Assembly (NCBI GenBank): GCA_963556145.1
Contig: OY744466.1
Location: 2,542,001 to 2,606,000, forward strand
Length of the DNA stretch: 64,000 nucleotides
From: Hygrocybe punicea
Taxonomy: Eukaryota > Basidiomycota > Agaricomycetes > Agaricales > Hygrophoraceae
Reading direction: 5' to 3'
A program made the translations under genes and the position numbers. Every line of letters starts with the position of its first letter. The first letter of the stretch is position 1. Below, piece after piece: positions 1 through 11,087 of the stretch. Below the pieces are notes generated by a model. That model saw nothing but the letters and a program-made list of their open reading frames with translations, was not told the DNA's origin and did not search any database.

Positions 1-206
1 CAAATCCCTCTTGTCCTTTTGTAATGCAGAGTTCAGTGGCATCATTGTTGCGAAGCATCACAGGCATACCAAGACACAATGAGAGTTTCCCAGCAAAGTT
101 ATCAGTGGCAGCATGTCACACTTTCCATATCTCTCTTTGTGTATCAAAATCTATATCACTGGATTGATGTACTGCTTTAGATTTGGACTGTGACTTGTTT
201 CTCACA
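1..206 (-). pseudogene. Helitron A helicase C-terminal continuation, out of frame
   Basis: Helicase homology resumes here in a different frame from the main open frame. The segment LCLGMPVMLRNNDATELC is almost identical to the equivalent part of Helitron B. A frame change is needed near position 212, and the resumed frame carries an in-frame TGA at 116-118. The remaining helicase motifs, including motif VI, lie beyond the left edge. An intron joining the frames is possible but no good GT-AG pair was found. Confidence 0.75.
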
Positions 207-3200
207 CTAGACTCCTTGTCCTTTCCTGTCAATGGAATAGAAGTTAGTCAAGTTTTGATTGGTATCTGAAGCAAATCTTTCACATCCAAGAAGATTGATT
301 TGATCCTTCTGTGAGTGAATGCCACATATGATAGGAACATTTCTAAAAGTTTTGGAGGCAATGTTGGGCTGGTCTGGTCGTTTGCCTGCAATTCTGGTTC
401 TCAAAAATTGAATGTCCTGTGCAGTACACTTGCCATAGCGCATGTTGACAAGGGCAGTTCTCAACAATGCATCCTCAGTTGTTTGTGTCTTCTGTCTCAT
501 GTTTTCTCTAAGAATCACCACTGTGGTCACTTGATGCCAGAGTGCTTTTCCAATGGCAGTTTCCTGAGAGTGTGTTGTCAAAGCTGATGTGATCTGAGTG
601 CCAACTGTGCCACTGTACAATGGTGCACCTCCAACCGGTGGTAACTGTGCAAAGTCTCCAGCAAATATCATGTTGATTCCACCAAATTGCATGTCATGTA
701 TGTTCAAAGCTTTTGCTAGTCTAGCACTGATTTTGTAGAGATCATGACAAGACAACATTGAGACTTCATCAATGAAAATGTAGTCAACTCCTTCTAGTCT
801 ACCTTTGAGCTGAGCAATGCCCATTGCTTCATTTCTATTTGACATGTTTGGATTGATGCCCAGGAAGTAGTGATAAGTAGAACCATTTTGCAGAGCTGCA
901 GATGTACCAGTGGGACCAAGAATAACAAATCTGTGGGACTCATGTGCAGTATCAAAGAAATGAACAACTGCTTTGATGACTTGTGATTTTCCAGTGCCAG
1001 CCATTCCAGCAATATTCATTTTCAACTGGTCACTAATGAGAGATGAAGCATGATTTGCAATGATTCTAAAGGCTCTTTTCTGCTCAGTGTTCAAGCTGAA
1101 TTTTCTAACTGTAGCATCAATTAGCTGTTGTCTCTGTGCATTTTCAGCTGTGAAAGTTTGCATCAAGTATGATTGGTCCACAATCATCACCTCATTTTCA
1201 TTTGGATCAGTGTATGTTTTATGTGAAATAGACTTTGAGTTAGCAGGAATGTGTTGATTGCGCACATCTAGTATTTCTTGCCTCTGTTCTTGAACAAGTT
1301 GTTTCCATTGAGTACCAGGTTGATTCATTTCAACTTCAAGTGGAGCAGAAATTACTGTAATTGAACCATCTGGACATGGATCAAGCCAACCAATGTTTCT
1401 GACAATGTTTTCAGTGGCATCCATTTGAGCTTTGATCAGTCTACCATGTTGACCAAGTTCAGAATATTTGTTAGTGCCATAATCTGCATTGTTTTTGTCC
1501 TGCTCATAATTATCATCTCCAAAGTTGCCATCATTTTGAATGTTGTCATCATCCAAGTGTGAAATCATGTCTGAAGTCATAAATTGAGGACAAGTGCCAT
1601 CTAACACTGCTCCTTGTCTAAGCTGAGCAGAATAGTCATCTCTAGCATCAAGGCATTCATATCTCAGATTAAAGTTGTCCATGACATCTAATTGTCTATT
1701 AGTGAATTCATGATCAGTGAATGCTTCATCCCATGATTCCAGTTCACTTTTCAGGTCATGACCAGATCTCCATGGTTTGAATAGAGTGAGCATTGTGATG
1801 CAATAGTATTCTCTGTCTCCTCTATCACCTCTGGGCAATGAACCACCAACAAAGTTTGGAACAACATGCTTCTTCTTTTCACTGAATTCTATACAGTGTG
1901 TTTCATATAATGGGTGATCTTCTAGGAAAAGCTTGGTATCTTCTTGGACAGACTCAGTGCTATCAGACTCATTTTCCTCTGAATCACATTCTATGAAAGT
2001 GTCATTATCTTTAATGTTCAGATCATCAAATTCTATGTGCAAGTCATTACTGGTAGATACATTAGATCTCGAAGTTTTTTTGTGAGTTACAGTTTGTGGC
2101 TCAGATTCCAAGACATCTAACTCATCATCACTGTTTATTTCATCATGAGGTTTTTGAATGTTTCTCTTGATTCTTTCTGCACCCTGCACCCATTCATATA
2201 AATTGATGTCTTCATAATGAGTTGGTCTGTAAATATAGTCATGCACAGCAGATAGTCCTATGAATTTCCCCTTTTGATTGTGAAGTACAACTTTTTCAGA
2301 TTCAACTTGTATGTTATCATTATCATCTGGATTCCAAGCCTTTTGGACTTCTCTCACATAGTTTCTCCAATAAACAGGAATGAATTTGTGACTGGTATAA
2401 TGATCAGGGTTTCCAAGCAGATACATTGAAGCCATTGGTCCACCAATTTCAAGTTTTGCAGTTAAAGCATTTATGATCTGGGTGATGAGTTTTCTAGCTT
2501 TGTCTTTTCTTTTTATGGATCCTCCAAGCATTTCTGAGTTTCTGTCAAACACACTTCTAATGGTATCAAATATGCTATATGTTTTCAATCCAGGTTTTGT
2601 AATATAGTCAGAAATATATGCTACAATTGCTTTGATTGCATTACCAGAAAGAAGACTTGTAATATCAGAATTGCAGCGAAGTAGGAATGTCACAAGTGGT
2701 GTCAATGTATTGATCCAAGCTTCACCCTTTTTCATATTCAATGCACCAGTTTTTGGATCTACTTGTGTTGATTCAAACAAAGGTCTGGGAAATCTAGCTT
2801 TGCATTTACCATGTTTGTTCATGCAACTGGGTCTGTCTCTTCTCTGGACTTTCTCATTGTTTGAACTATTTCTGCCACAATTATGAACATTTGAGCGTAG
2901 GATCAAATGATCAACAGTGTTTTCAAATCTCTTCCACCATGAATTAATTTGTTTGCAATCATTGCAATTGATGTCACTGTTCACATCATGCTTATTTGTA
3001 CACATAGGTGGGGGTGCTTCAGGCAGAGTCTGAGTGGGATCCTTATAGTCTTGTTCAGACTTCTGGTTGACTTTAGCTTTGACTTCATCCATTGTGCCAG
3101 TCATGAATTCACCAATATGCACACTTTCTAGATACTCTACAAAGGCTTGCTGAAAGTTTGAGGTGGGATCCATTATTTTGTCTCTGATTTCTTGGGGTGA

Positions 3201-5921
3201 CAAACATCCTTTGAGCCATAGTAGCATGTGCATGTGAAGTGTGAGACGTCCTTGTTGCTCCACTGTGCCATAGTATGCCTTCGTGTCACCATAAAAGCCA
3301 GAATGATTTGATCCAACACCAAGAACATGTTTGATAAATAGTTCTACCATAAAGTGAAAGAATCTAGCACCAGCCACTGGATTTGCTGCAATAAGTCTGT
3401 AGCGCTCATCATACCCTCTAAGGTCAGGTGTAAAGGTTTCTTTGGTATCAGCAAAATACAAGGACAGTGGATGCATGTTATCAGCTGGTGAAAATGTGAT
3501 AAACCATGAAGGTGCACCCACAAATGACATCAGAGACCACACTTCATTTCTCATGTATTTCTTGCTTGTGAGTGATCCTTTGACATGACTGCCTACATGA
3601 TCAATATCTTTAATCAATTGGAAACAAAGTTTCTCTTCATCTGTCTCTGGAATGACATGTTCACCATCTTCCATTTTTCTAGCAATCTTATTCGAAACTC
3701 CAAGATCCACATCCATCAATCTTTGTGAAATATGTTCAAATTTTGTTTTTTCAGCTAATAAATAGCCAGCTGTTGTAGACTCTTTTATTTGCTCATGGTT
3801 GAATGCAATCAAAGGAAAGTGTGGATCTTTTTGAAACCACTTGTCATAATACATCAATAAATGTCTCCTATGTTTAATTTCAGAAATCCTGCCTTGAATC
3901 AGAGAATTGCCAATTCCACCAAGTCCATAGGGAAATAACCATGGCATCATTTGAGGGAACAACTGAGGATTATTATAGATGGATTGTGGATCACTCTCAT
4001 CTCCAATTGCCAAAATCTTGTTATTATCCATCAGATGTTTTAATGCAATAGCTTTGATGGCCTTGATACTTTTGGTTGAGTACTCTTCACCTGTCAGACC
4101 ATGAACTACAAATGAACACATGCCAGTCTCAGTTCCTTCTTCCTCTTCCATGTCATTCACAGCAGTAGCTTCTGGGTTTTTGTTAATGAATGATTGTCTG
4201 TAATTTACCGCAACTGATATGTCATTCTCAGGATATTGCTTCAAATTTTCTTCTGAGATTTCCAAGTCAAAGTAGTCACAATGATTCCATTTCAACCAAT
4301 TCAATGCACTTGCAACTTTGTTTCTTCTAACAAGCAATGGTGTTCTCTCAAAATCAGACTTGGTAGGCTTACATGGTCCTGTATAGATGAATGCAAGTAC
4401 TTCATCCAACTCATTAACAGGTGGGGGTAAAATGTCATAAATCTTTGGAGTTGGATTGGCAAATGTAATGGCATTTGCTCTCATCTTATGCATTCCTGAA
4501 GCGACCCTAACAATACATCTATTGTGTCTCACTCTAGCAATTAACAGTTGTTCTGCATAAGACAAATTACTCAATTCATTAGGAATTTGTCCAAGCCATA
4601 AACCATTTGCCAGAGACATAGCGGGGCATTTTCCCTTGACCAAAGACTTGTAACACTTCTTGCAAATGCCAGAAAGATCTTCAATTATTATGGGGCTCTC
4701 TGAAGATTCAATTGGATCATTTATTAAGAAGCGCTCTGTTTGAGTTATACCAGATTGTTTCAAACAACTCAAATTCAAGTCTGTGTAGCTTTGCAATTGA
4801 GAGACTGGAGTCAATCTTCCACAGACAGCACAACCATATTCACTGAATTTGTTGGGAGAGGTATCATCACAAAATCCTGAAATAATAGTGTGTTGCAATT
4901 TTGCTGAAGGTGGATCAGGAGAGAATTGAATATTATCTCTGTATGTCTGAACAGCAGCCTGATTTGTGTGTGTATGCTGCTCAGGGTGGTTCGTGGTATG
5001 TCTTCTAACTGCATTTAATGTATGTTGCAGATGCTTGTCATGATGATCAACTTTGAACTTTGCAACAGCTGCACGGTTTTGTGATGCATGCATGTCAGGA
5101 TGTTTCTGGTGAAATTTCTGAACAGCAGCCAAATTTTGTTTGCTATGTTTCTCTGGATTTTCACTCTGAAATTTCTGTACAGCTGCCAGATTTTGTTTTG
5201 CATGCTTGTCAGGGTTTTCACTCTGAAATTTCTGTACAGCTGCTAGATGTTGTTTGGCATGCTTATCAGGATTTTTACTCTGAAAATTTTGTACAGCTGC
5301 CAGATTTTGTGGTGCATATTTGTCAGAATGTTGTGCTTTAAACTTATTGACTGCTCTGTTGTGTGAGGTTTTCTTGTGAATTGCAATTGCTTCTTCATCA
5401 ATAAATTCAAAGATTGATACAAATTCAGGACAGTTGGAGCACACATGATTCTGTATTGCAGTTTGAATTGATGCCTGATTCATTTTTGAGAGGACAAGAA
5501 TGCTGTGATGAGCTGCAATTACTTTCAAATTGGCAATGGTCAACTTTGGAATTAACAATTCAAATGGGTGATTTACAATTACAAGTGATTTTTCAGATGA
5601 TGATTTCAATGAGAGTGCTTCACTTTTTGGCATGTAAGAGCGGAATTTATATTTAGCTGCATCCATACTTGCATTGTTATTGGTTGAAGCAGGCATTAGT
5701 TCATGAAATAAGAATACATTTGCTTTGCCTCCACCAATGCATTCAATATCAATGTTAGGATTGAAGGATATATTTTCAGACTTGAAAATGTAATATAATT
5801 TCGAAGTTTTATTACAAATATAGTGACCAGCCATTTGAAAAGCTAGAAAATGATGCAGAACTAGAACAAATAGCAGTATTGCTCCATTTGCCAATATAGG
5901 TAGCTTTGTTACATATATCAA
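207..5921 (-). CDS. Helitron Rep-helicase (RepHel), element A
   Basis: This is the rolling-circle transposase of a Helitron: an HUH nickase joined to a PIF1-type helicase, acting on DNA in the nucleus. The open frame is 1904 residues. It shows a hydrophobic N-terminus, about seven 19-residue repeats (residues about 187-330), a Cys-rich zinc-binding block starting CAVCG (about 364), the HUH motif in TLHMHMLLWL (about 896), the paired-tyrosine motif YISDYITK (about 1100), Walker A GMAGTGKS (about 1637) and Walker B FIDEVSML (about 1712). The order and spacing match fungal Helitron proteins and the second copy at 36-43 kb. The frame stops inside the helicase before the last motifs, so it is truncated relative to the family. 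The first methionine lies in a doubtful hydrophobic stretch, so the true start may be further in or in another exon. Confidence 0.93.
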   Translation of the reverse strand: MIYVTKLPILANGAILLFVLVLHHFLAFQMAGHYICNKTSKLYYIFKSENISFNPNIDIECIGGGKANVFLFHELMPASTNNNASMDAAKYKFRSYMPKSEALSLKSSSEKSLVIVNHPFELLIPKLTIANLKVIAAHHSILVLSKMNQASIQTAIQNHVCSNCPEFVSIFEFIDEEAIAIHKKTSHNRAVNKFKAQHSDKYAPQNLAAVQNFQSKNPDKHAKQHLAAVQKFQSENPDKHAKQNLAAVQKFQSENPEKHSKQNLAAVQKFHQKHPDMHASQNRAAVAKFKVDHHDKHLQHTLNAVRRHTTNHPEQHTHTNQAAVQTYRDNIQFSPDPPSAKLQHTIISGFCDDTSPNKFSEYGCAVCGRLTPVSQLQSYTDLNLSCLKQSGITQTERFLINDPIESSESPIIIEDLSGICKKCYKSLVKGKCPAMSLANGLWLGQIPNELSNLSYAEQLLIARVRHNRCIVRVASGMHKMRANAITFANPTPKIYDILPPPVNELDEVLAFIYTGPCKPTKSDFERTPLLVRRNKVASALNWLKWNHCDYFDLEISEENLKQYPENDISVAVNYRQSFINKNPEATAVNDMEEEEGTETGMCSFVVHGLTGEEYSTKSIKAIKAIALKHLMDNNKILAIGDESDPQSIYNNPQLFPQMMPWLFPYGLGGIGNSLIQGRISEIKHRRHLLMYYDKWFQKDPHFPLIAFNHEQIKESTTAGYLLAEKTKFEHISQRLMDVDLGVSNKIARKMEDGEHVIPETDEEKLCFQLIKDIDHVGSHVKGSLTSKKYMRNEVWSLMSFVGAPSWFITFSPADNMHPLSLYFADTKETFTPDLRGYDERYRLIAANPVAGARFFHFMVELFIKHVLGVGSNHSGFYGDTKAYYGTVEQQGRLTLHMHMLLWLKGCLSPQEIRDKIMDPTSNFQQAFVEYLESVHIGEFMTGTMDEVKAKVNQKSEQDYKDPTQTLPEAPPPMCTNKHDVNSDINCNDCKQINSWWKRFENTVDHLILRSNVHNCGRNSSNNEKVQRRDRPSCMNKHGKCKARFPRPLFESTQVDPKTGALNMKKGEAWINTLTPLVTFLLRCNSDITSLLSGNAIKAIVAYISDYITKPGLKTYSIFDTIRSVFDRNSEMLGGSIKRKDKARKLITQIINALTAKLEIGGPMASMYLLGNPDHYTSHKFIPVYWRNYVREVQKAWNPDDNDNIQVESEKVVLHNQKGKFIGLSAVHDYIYRPTHYEDINLYEWVQGAERIKRNIQKPHDEINSDDELDVLESEPQTVTHKKTSRSNVSTSNDLHIEFDDLNIKDNDTFIECDSEENESDSTESVQEDTKLFLEDHPLYETHCIEFSEKKKHVVPNFVGGSLPRGDRGDREYYCITMLTLFKPWRSGHDLKSELESWDEAFTDHEFTNRQLDVMDNFNLRYECLDARDDYSAQLRQGAVLDGTCPQFMTSDMISHLDDDNIQNDGNFGDDNYEQDKNNADYGTNKYSELGQHGRLIKAQMDATENIVRNIGWLDPCPDGSITVISAPLEVEMNQPGTQWKQLVQEQRQEILDVRNQHIPANSKSISHKTYTDPNENEVMIVDQSYLMQTFTAENAQRQQLIDATVRKFSLNTEQKRAFRIIANHASSLISDQLKMNIAGMAGTGKSQVIKAVVHFFDTAHESHRFVILGPTGTSAALQNGSTYHYFLGINPNMSNRNEAMGIAQLKGRLEGVDYIFIDEVSMLSCHDLYKISARLAKALNIHDMQFGGINMIFAGDFAQLPPVGGAPLYSGTVGTQITSALTTHSQETAIGKALWHQVTTVVILRENMRQKTQTTEDALLRTALVNMRYGKCTAQDIQFLRTRIAGKRPDQPNIASKTFRNVPIICGIHSQKDQINLLGCERFASDTNQNLTNFYSIDRKGQGV
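4935..5360 (-). repeat. 57-bp tandem repeats encoding 19-residue units in Helitron A
   Basis: About seven imperfect copies of a 57-bp unit lie in the N-terminal third of the Helitron protein. Each encodes a variant of NLAAVQKFQSENPDKHAK. Copies in the middle are nearly identical and the outer ones are diverged, typical of an expanding coding minisatellite. Helitron B lacks the array and has a short Lys/Asn-rich stretch instead. Confidence 0.9.
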
Positions 5922-8060
5922 GTGAGCTCTGAAGTCATGTTTTCAGAATAAATTCTATTGAAGTTTCAACTTAATGTACATGCACTTATTAGCAATGCTA
6001 GTTGTACAATGATACACAGAAAGCAAATCAAACATGTTCAAGAAGATTCTGGTATATAGCTCAAATAGAAAAGACAGATGAGCTGATTGACAACTAGACA
6101 GAACAAATTCAGCACTGTTGTGGGTACTTGTGATTATTTCAGGGATTTGTGATGTGAAAGAAGAGGTGGACTGATGAACAGGGACTAAACTTGGTAAATA
6201 AGTGGGATTTTCATACTTTGGTAAATTGTCTTTGTAAAAATTCAGAGTAACTGAACATAGAATGACATTGTGTATGACAGAGACAGTTGGTGTGACAGGG
6301 ACATTTTGTATGACATTTGCAGGAGGCACAAGGCCAATCCCAATGACAGCACATTGTGCCCAAGACATTGCAATGATAAAAATCATAAGACATTGTGACA
6401 ATGATGACATTTTTAACATTTTTGTGAACAGGTTTATAATTTTTTTGAAAATAAATGCTGGATCATAATATGGATATGTCAAATATATCTGGAGAAGATG
6501 AATAAACAACATACCAATACAAAGTCCACCACATGAAGTAGTAAAAATCGAAAAAATCCACAAAACTTTGCATTTTAAAGCTATATATGAATATAACATG
6601 TAAACATTTGATCATAGATGGTAAAAGATTCATACCTGAGCCAGAAAATATCCACTGTAAAACTGTAGGTTAAGAAGTGAGCTTATACAATCTAAAAAGG
6701 TGAAAAAACAAGAAATTTATACATACTTTGAAAATTGAGAGAGAGATGGGCTGTAAAATGATAGATTATGTTAATAAACAATAAGATTTACAAATTGAAG
6801 ACATTGCCAGTGGTCCAGGAAAGAAAATAGAGCCATATAGAAGAAAAAGCATGAAAATCCGAAGAATTTTCAACTTTTATGTTTGAAAAAGGAAAGCTTA
6901 TGTCAGCATTGGACCCTGCATGGTCCAGGCACATCACCTGATCCAGAAAACATTTTTTCGGAGTCTAAATATGAAAAACTGAGCTTAAATGAGCCAAAAA
7001 GGTCAAAAAACGCGGACTTAACACACCAAATGGGGAAGGTGATGGTTCAGGTTCAAGAGGCAAAAGCGCAATAAGGTTCAAAGTCTGGGTTCAAATGGTG
7101 ATCTGACTAATGATTACATAACCATGATTATGTAAGAAATTTGACCAAAACCAAAATTGAAATACAAAGTAATCTAACCATATTGGGTTTGTTTATTTGT
7201 ATTTGTTTGTCATATGGCCAAGTTGAAACATGACTCACAAATGTCTAGTGATAATATTTATAGAAGAGCACATTATTTGTCTTTGTTTATATCTATTTGT
7301 ATTTGTTTACTAAAGCACAAATAACACTATATAAACTAAAACATATGATGAAATATGTATTAGTGCATTATATAATTAGATTTGTCATATAAAATCAACA
7401 CTATCATCATCAGTATAAAATTTAGCCCATATTATGTAAAATTACCTTATATGGTTAGACAAGTCACATGTGACTATCACTGTTGCGATCAGCATAAAAT
7501 TTGGTATACAATATCTGAAATTACCTTATATGGTTAGATTGGTCACATGTGACTGTCACATCTTGCCCGAAATGGTTATATTAGTCAGCAGTTCAATTTT
7601 CAACTGTTTCCAATAAGAATTGAAGCCAGTATGAATATTTTGAATATAATTGGAAAGTAATTTGTCTTGTCTGAAGTAACCCATATTTGGATGCTTATGT
7701 AAGCTTGTCCAGACATGGCCCCACCTGTATCTGATTTTCCAGGATCAGAAGCAGAATCATATCTGTTGCCTAAAAAATTTTTGTCTATAGGCGATCAACT
7801 TTATCAATTAATCAATTAATTAATTAATTACGAATCCTCACTGAACCAGGTCTGATAAAGAACAAGTCTTTTAATAAATTAAAAGAACTCGTAATCAGAA
7901 GCAAACCAATCAAAAAAGATTGTCATCACAGCAAACAAAAAAGATCTCAAGGACGGTCGATTGCTCAAGAAGATCGACACAAACTGGTCAAGGTAATTGC
8001 TGAAGCATACTTAAATCCTTGTGAGTTGATAATTCATTTCACCTGATAAAATTGGGATCA
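5922..8060. other. Helitron A upstream region and AT-rich intergenic sequence
   Basis: No convincing gene was found. The minus strand carries a 214-codon open frame (5955-6599) with hydrophobic segments but no recognisable domain. It sits just upstream of the Helitron frame and may be leader sequence of that element. The rest is AT-rich, with a 79-bp tandem duplication at 7405-7559 and a run of taat/attaa around 7800-7830. The 5' end of the Helitron (TC in its own orientation) could not be fixed. Confidence 0.5.
7405..7559. repeat. 79-bp tandem duplication with a GTCACATGTGAC palindrome
   Basis: Two diverged copies with a period of 79 bp are visible. Each contains ttaccttatatggttaga followed by the perfect 12-bp palindrome GTCACATGTGAC (first at 7463, second at 7542). 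The copies differ mostly by single substitutions. Confidence 0.75.
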
Positions 8061-9059
8061 ACAAGAAAAATATTCAGATCGAATTCCTTGGGATGTTGTT
8101 GAATTTTCGGAATCAAAAGACAAAACAAGATTCAAACCGCCGAATTTCGGTCTCATTGATAGGCCAGCAATCATCCTAGACTCCGTGGATCACATTGTGG
8201 CATGGTATCTTCCTGGTTTGCTATTGCCGCCTCGTCAGGTCAGAATAATATGAGATTGATATTAATTGGGCCGTAAATTGAATTTTGCTCACCATCATTT
8301 AATAGAGCGAACTCATAAATGCGACAGGTCACATCGCCCAACAAATGGCTCACAATGTCAAACAGGCGAAATCTGGATTTGTTCCGAATTGGCGTTGTGA
8401 TAAAAAATATTTTTTGAAGAAAGACTCTTCAAGGTCATTTATGCCTGGTGTCGAAACGTATTCAACAGGTTGGCTGGGACAGACTCATACAGTATGTTTT
8501 CATATTTTTATTTCTTTCTTTGTTGATGGTTTTTCTTCAGAACGAAAGGTATCCTTTGAAGCCTTCATTGAGTTTGCAAAGAGTAGATGTGGAAGCTTGG
8601 ATGCAAGATTCGGCCCAGACTTTAAATTTGATCAATGACGCGATGGCTATCATTCATCCAGATCTTCACTCCTATGCATCCAACGCTCTCGAAGTGATGA
8701 GAACCCAACCGTTAACCATGGATTATGCAGTCAAATGGACTTCAATATTTACAGGGATCGCTATCATGGCAAATCGCACAACTCCAGGACATTGTGACAA
8801 AAATGGCGACATCGCCTGGTACGATTTTCTCGTGTCTGTGGGCAATTATGAAGATGCCCATTTAAAATTCGAAGAACTGGGCGTTGAATTTAAATATTCA
8901 TCTGGAACAGCTGTTGCATTCTGTGGCAATGTTTTTTTGCATTCAGTTGAGGCTTGGGGAGAAGGAGACAGACTTTGCTATGCAATGTTTATGAGGAAGG
9001 CAGTTCTGGGTCGTTTCAAAAAGGATTTGCCAGGATGGATGTATTATAATAACTACTAG
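8061..9059 (+). CDS. TET/JBP-like 2OG-Fe(II) oxygenase (start not resolved)
   Basis: This is a dioxygenase of the TET/JBP-like family expanded in basidiomycetes, where relatives act on methylated bases and often sit beside KDZ transposons. Three exons can be read: about 8061-8238, 8306-8491 and 8541-9059, with GT-AG introns of 67 and 49 bp. The last exon has the double-stranded beta-helix signature: the metal motif HCD at 8790-8798 in RTTPGHCDKNG, then WYDFLVSVG, and the distal His in VFLHSVEAWGEGDR followed by the Arg-containing strand AMFMRKAV. An upstream exon with AWYLPGLLLPPRQ also fits the family. Coding runs to a normal TAG with no internal stop, so this is one of the few apparently intact domains here. 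The first exon and start codon are not certain. The substrate is unknown. Confidence 0.75.
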
Positions 9060-9094
9060 ATGGTACCCGAGCGTTGCTGCGGTATTAGTTATTT

Positions 9095-9270
9095 TATTTT
9101 ATCATCAACTTATTGGTTATCGTGTTTGTGATTTTTATTTTTATTTTATTGTATTTTATCGTCAATTTATTTCATGTTTGTGATTTTTATTTTATTTTAT
9201 CTTATTTTATTGTGAATTTATTTCCTACGGGGTGAAATTATTTTATTTTATTTTATTTTATTCATTTTCA
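9095..9270. repeat. ATTTT-rich low-complexity tract
   Basis: The sequence is dominated by ttttatttta units downstream of the oxygenase gene. It is a simple-sequence tract and may overlap the 3' UTR of that gene. Confidence 0.85.
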
Positions 9271-9824
9271 ATTTATGTTCTGTTTTCCATCGATTTTTGT
9301 GTTCAAAGCGAAGAAACACCCGTGGCGGCTACTAATAACAGTGTTACATGCTTTTTGTGCTGCAGTGTTACATGCTTTTGTGCCACTGATGTTTGTTCAC
9401 TTCACTCACAAACACCTGTAGCACCCCGTTCTCCAGTGGCTGCATTGATCATTTCAATTTTATTAGATTTTACTTGCAATATGTTGCTCTCTTGAATTTC
9501 ATTTGAATTTTAACGCACTTGTTTACATTTATTTGCACATTTTGTACTTATCTGGGCTCGGCTTCGCCTCGCGGTTATAGGGGACAAAGGTGACTTGGCT
9601 GCGCCTCGCGTGGCTGCGCACGCGAGCATAAGCGAACTACGCATGAAAATGTGACCATAACCGAATACCCACACCACTGACCCCCCTTCCTCCCCTTCCT
9701 TTTAGATTAGATCAAATGTTAAATAATAAGTTGGGAACGTGGGGTTTCTTTTGCTGCTGCGACATCTTCAAATGACCCATATGAAATCTTAACCGCCCAA
9801 CATGCTGTATTGTTTTTGAATGAC
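9271..9824. other. Intergenic sequence without a clear gene
   Basis: Short open frames only. It includes two copies of gtgttacatgctttt close together near 9340-9375 and a locally GC-rich patch with ggctgcgcctcgcg at 9560-9620. Nothing recognised. Confidence 0.5.
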
Positions 9825-11087
9825 TTAGGCAGTTCTATGTTCTTGTAATCGAGAGGATGTATCACAGGGTGCGCAGTAGCATACCATGTCACACAGTATC
9901 TTGAAAGTACTTGACAAGTATACTAAATATCATTACCATAACATTCAACATGGTATTGTAACAGTATTCAGACATAAACTACAATACTTGTGCTCAAATT
10001 CATCTGAAGGTATGAAGGCAAATGAGACTTATACCCTTTCAATAACATCAAGCCTTTTGTTTCACTACTTTTACTGTATCTACAGCAAAGTACCATATAG
10101 TTCGGATAGAATACTTGCAGCCTAAGATGAATAAAAGTATTAAACTAGTAAGGAAGTTGTGCCACTTTCACTACTAGGATACCTTTTGAATCCTTTCAAG
10201 ATACAGTGTGAAATAGTATAGTACTATTGCCATATTGTGGATTTAAGATACTGTGTCAATACTTTTAAGATACTTTTATTATAATAAAAGTACTGAAACA
10301 GTATCTTAAAAGTATTGACACAGTATCTTAAATCTACAATATGGCAACAGTACTATACTATTTCACACTGTATCTTGAAAGGATTCAAAAGGTATCCTAG
10401 TAGCGAAAGTGGCACAACTTCCTTACTAGTTTAATACTTTTATTCATCTTAGGCTGCAAGTATTCTATCCGAACTATATGGTACTTTGCTGTAGATACAG
10501 TAAAAGTAGTGAAACAAAAGGCTTGATGTTATTGAAAGGGTATAAGTCTCATTTGCCTTCATACCTTCAGATGAATTTGAGCACAAGTATTGTAGTTTAT
10601 GTCTGAATACTGTTACAATACCATGTTGAATGTTATGGTAATGATATTTAGTATACTTGTCAAGTACTTTCAAGATACTGTGTGACATGGTATGCTACTG
10701 CGCACCCTGTGTATGACGGTCCAGCCACAAATACAAGATGTCTTGTATTTTTCGAATTTGTCGTCCGGCGAACGATAGATGCCGAACTATTTTACATCGG
10801 GGGCATTGGAGCGCAATCGGCTGTCCAGTGGGGTGAAGATCCTTATGCATCCAGAAATACTCGAGGCCAAATTTCGCTGACCACACAAAAACAGAGGTGT
10901 GAGCGCCGAGACCATCCTCCTCTTTCAACAGTTCGGGAATTACGCGAATGGCAGAAAAACATTCAATAAATAATTTGACGGCGAGTTTCATTAGGAATGG
11001 AGTAGCCAAATGCGGGTAGAAGTTTGGTTGACCGAAGCCAATGATGTGGTTGTAAGATAGGGCACATCCATACTCCAGGAATGTCAC
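9825..11087 (-). pseudogene. Orphan Cys-containing protein gene split by the palindromic element
   Basis: A 130-codon minus-strand frame starts at 11087 and runs into the right end of the 849-bp palindrome at 10711. Removing the element and one copy of its 3-bp target duplication restores the frame, which then continues past 9862 to a TAA at 9825-9827. The protein has FVWSAKFGLEYFW, then QCPRC followed by a basic stretch, which resembles small zinc-binding orphan proteins seen in Agaricomycetes. I cannot name the family. The clean restoration argues that this was a real coding region when the element arrived. Confidence 0.5.
9863..10711. mobile_element. 849-bp palindromic (foldback) element, copy 1
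   Basis: The element is a near-perfect inverted repeat with arms of about 410 bp around a short AT-rich centre near 10285. Its ends read CACAGGGTGCGCAG and the reverse complement. It is flanked by TAT on both sides (9860-9862 and 10712-10714), a 3-bp target duplication. CAC ends with a 3-bp duplication are typical of CACTA-like DNA transposons, so this is probably a non-autonomous member. It has no transposase. Each arm holds a 79-codon open frame, probably by chance. Confidence 0.9.

Noticed and set aside
5955..6599. 214-codon minus-strand open frame upstream of Helitron A
   Set aside because: Hydrophobic AT-rich text without a domain, no counterpart in Helitron B, and no splice signals linking it to the Helitron frame.
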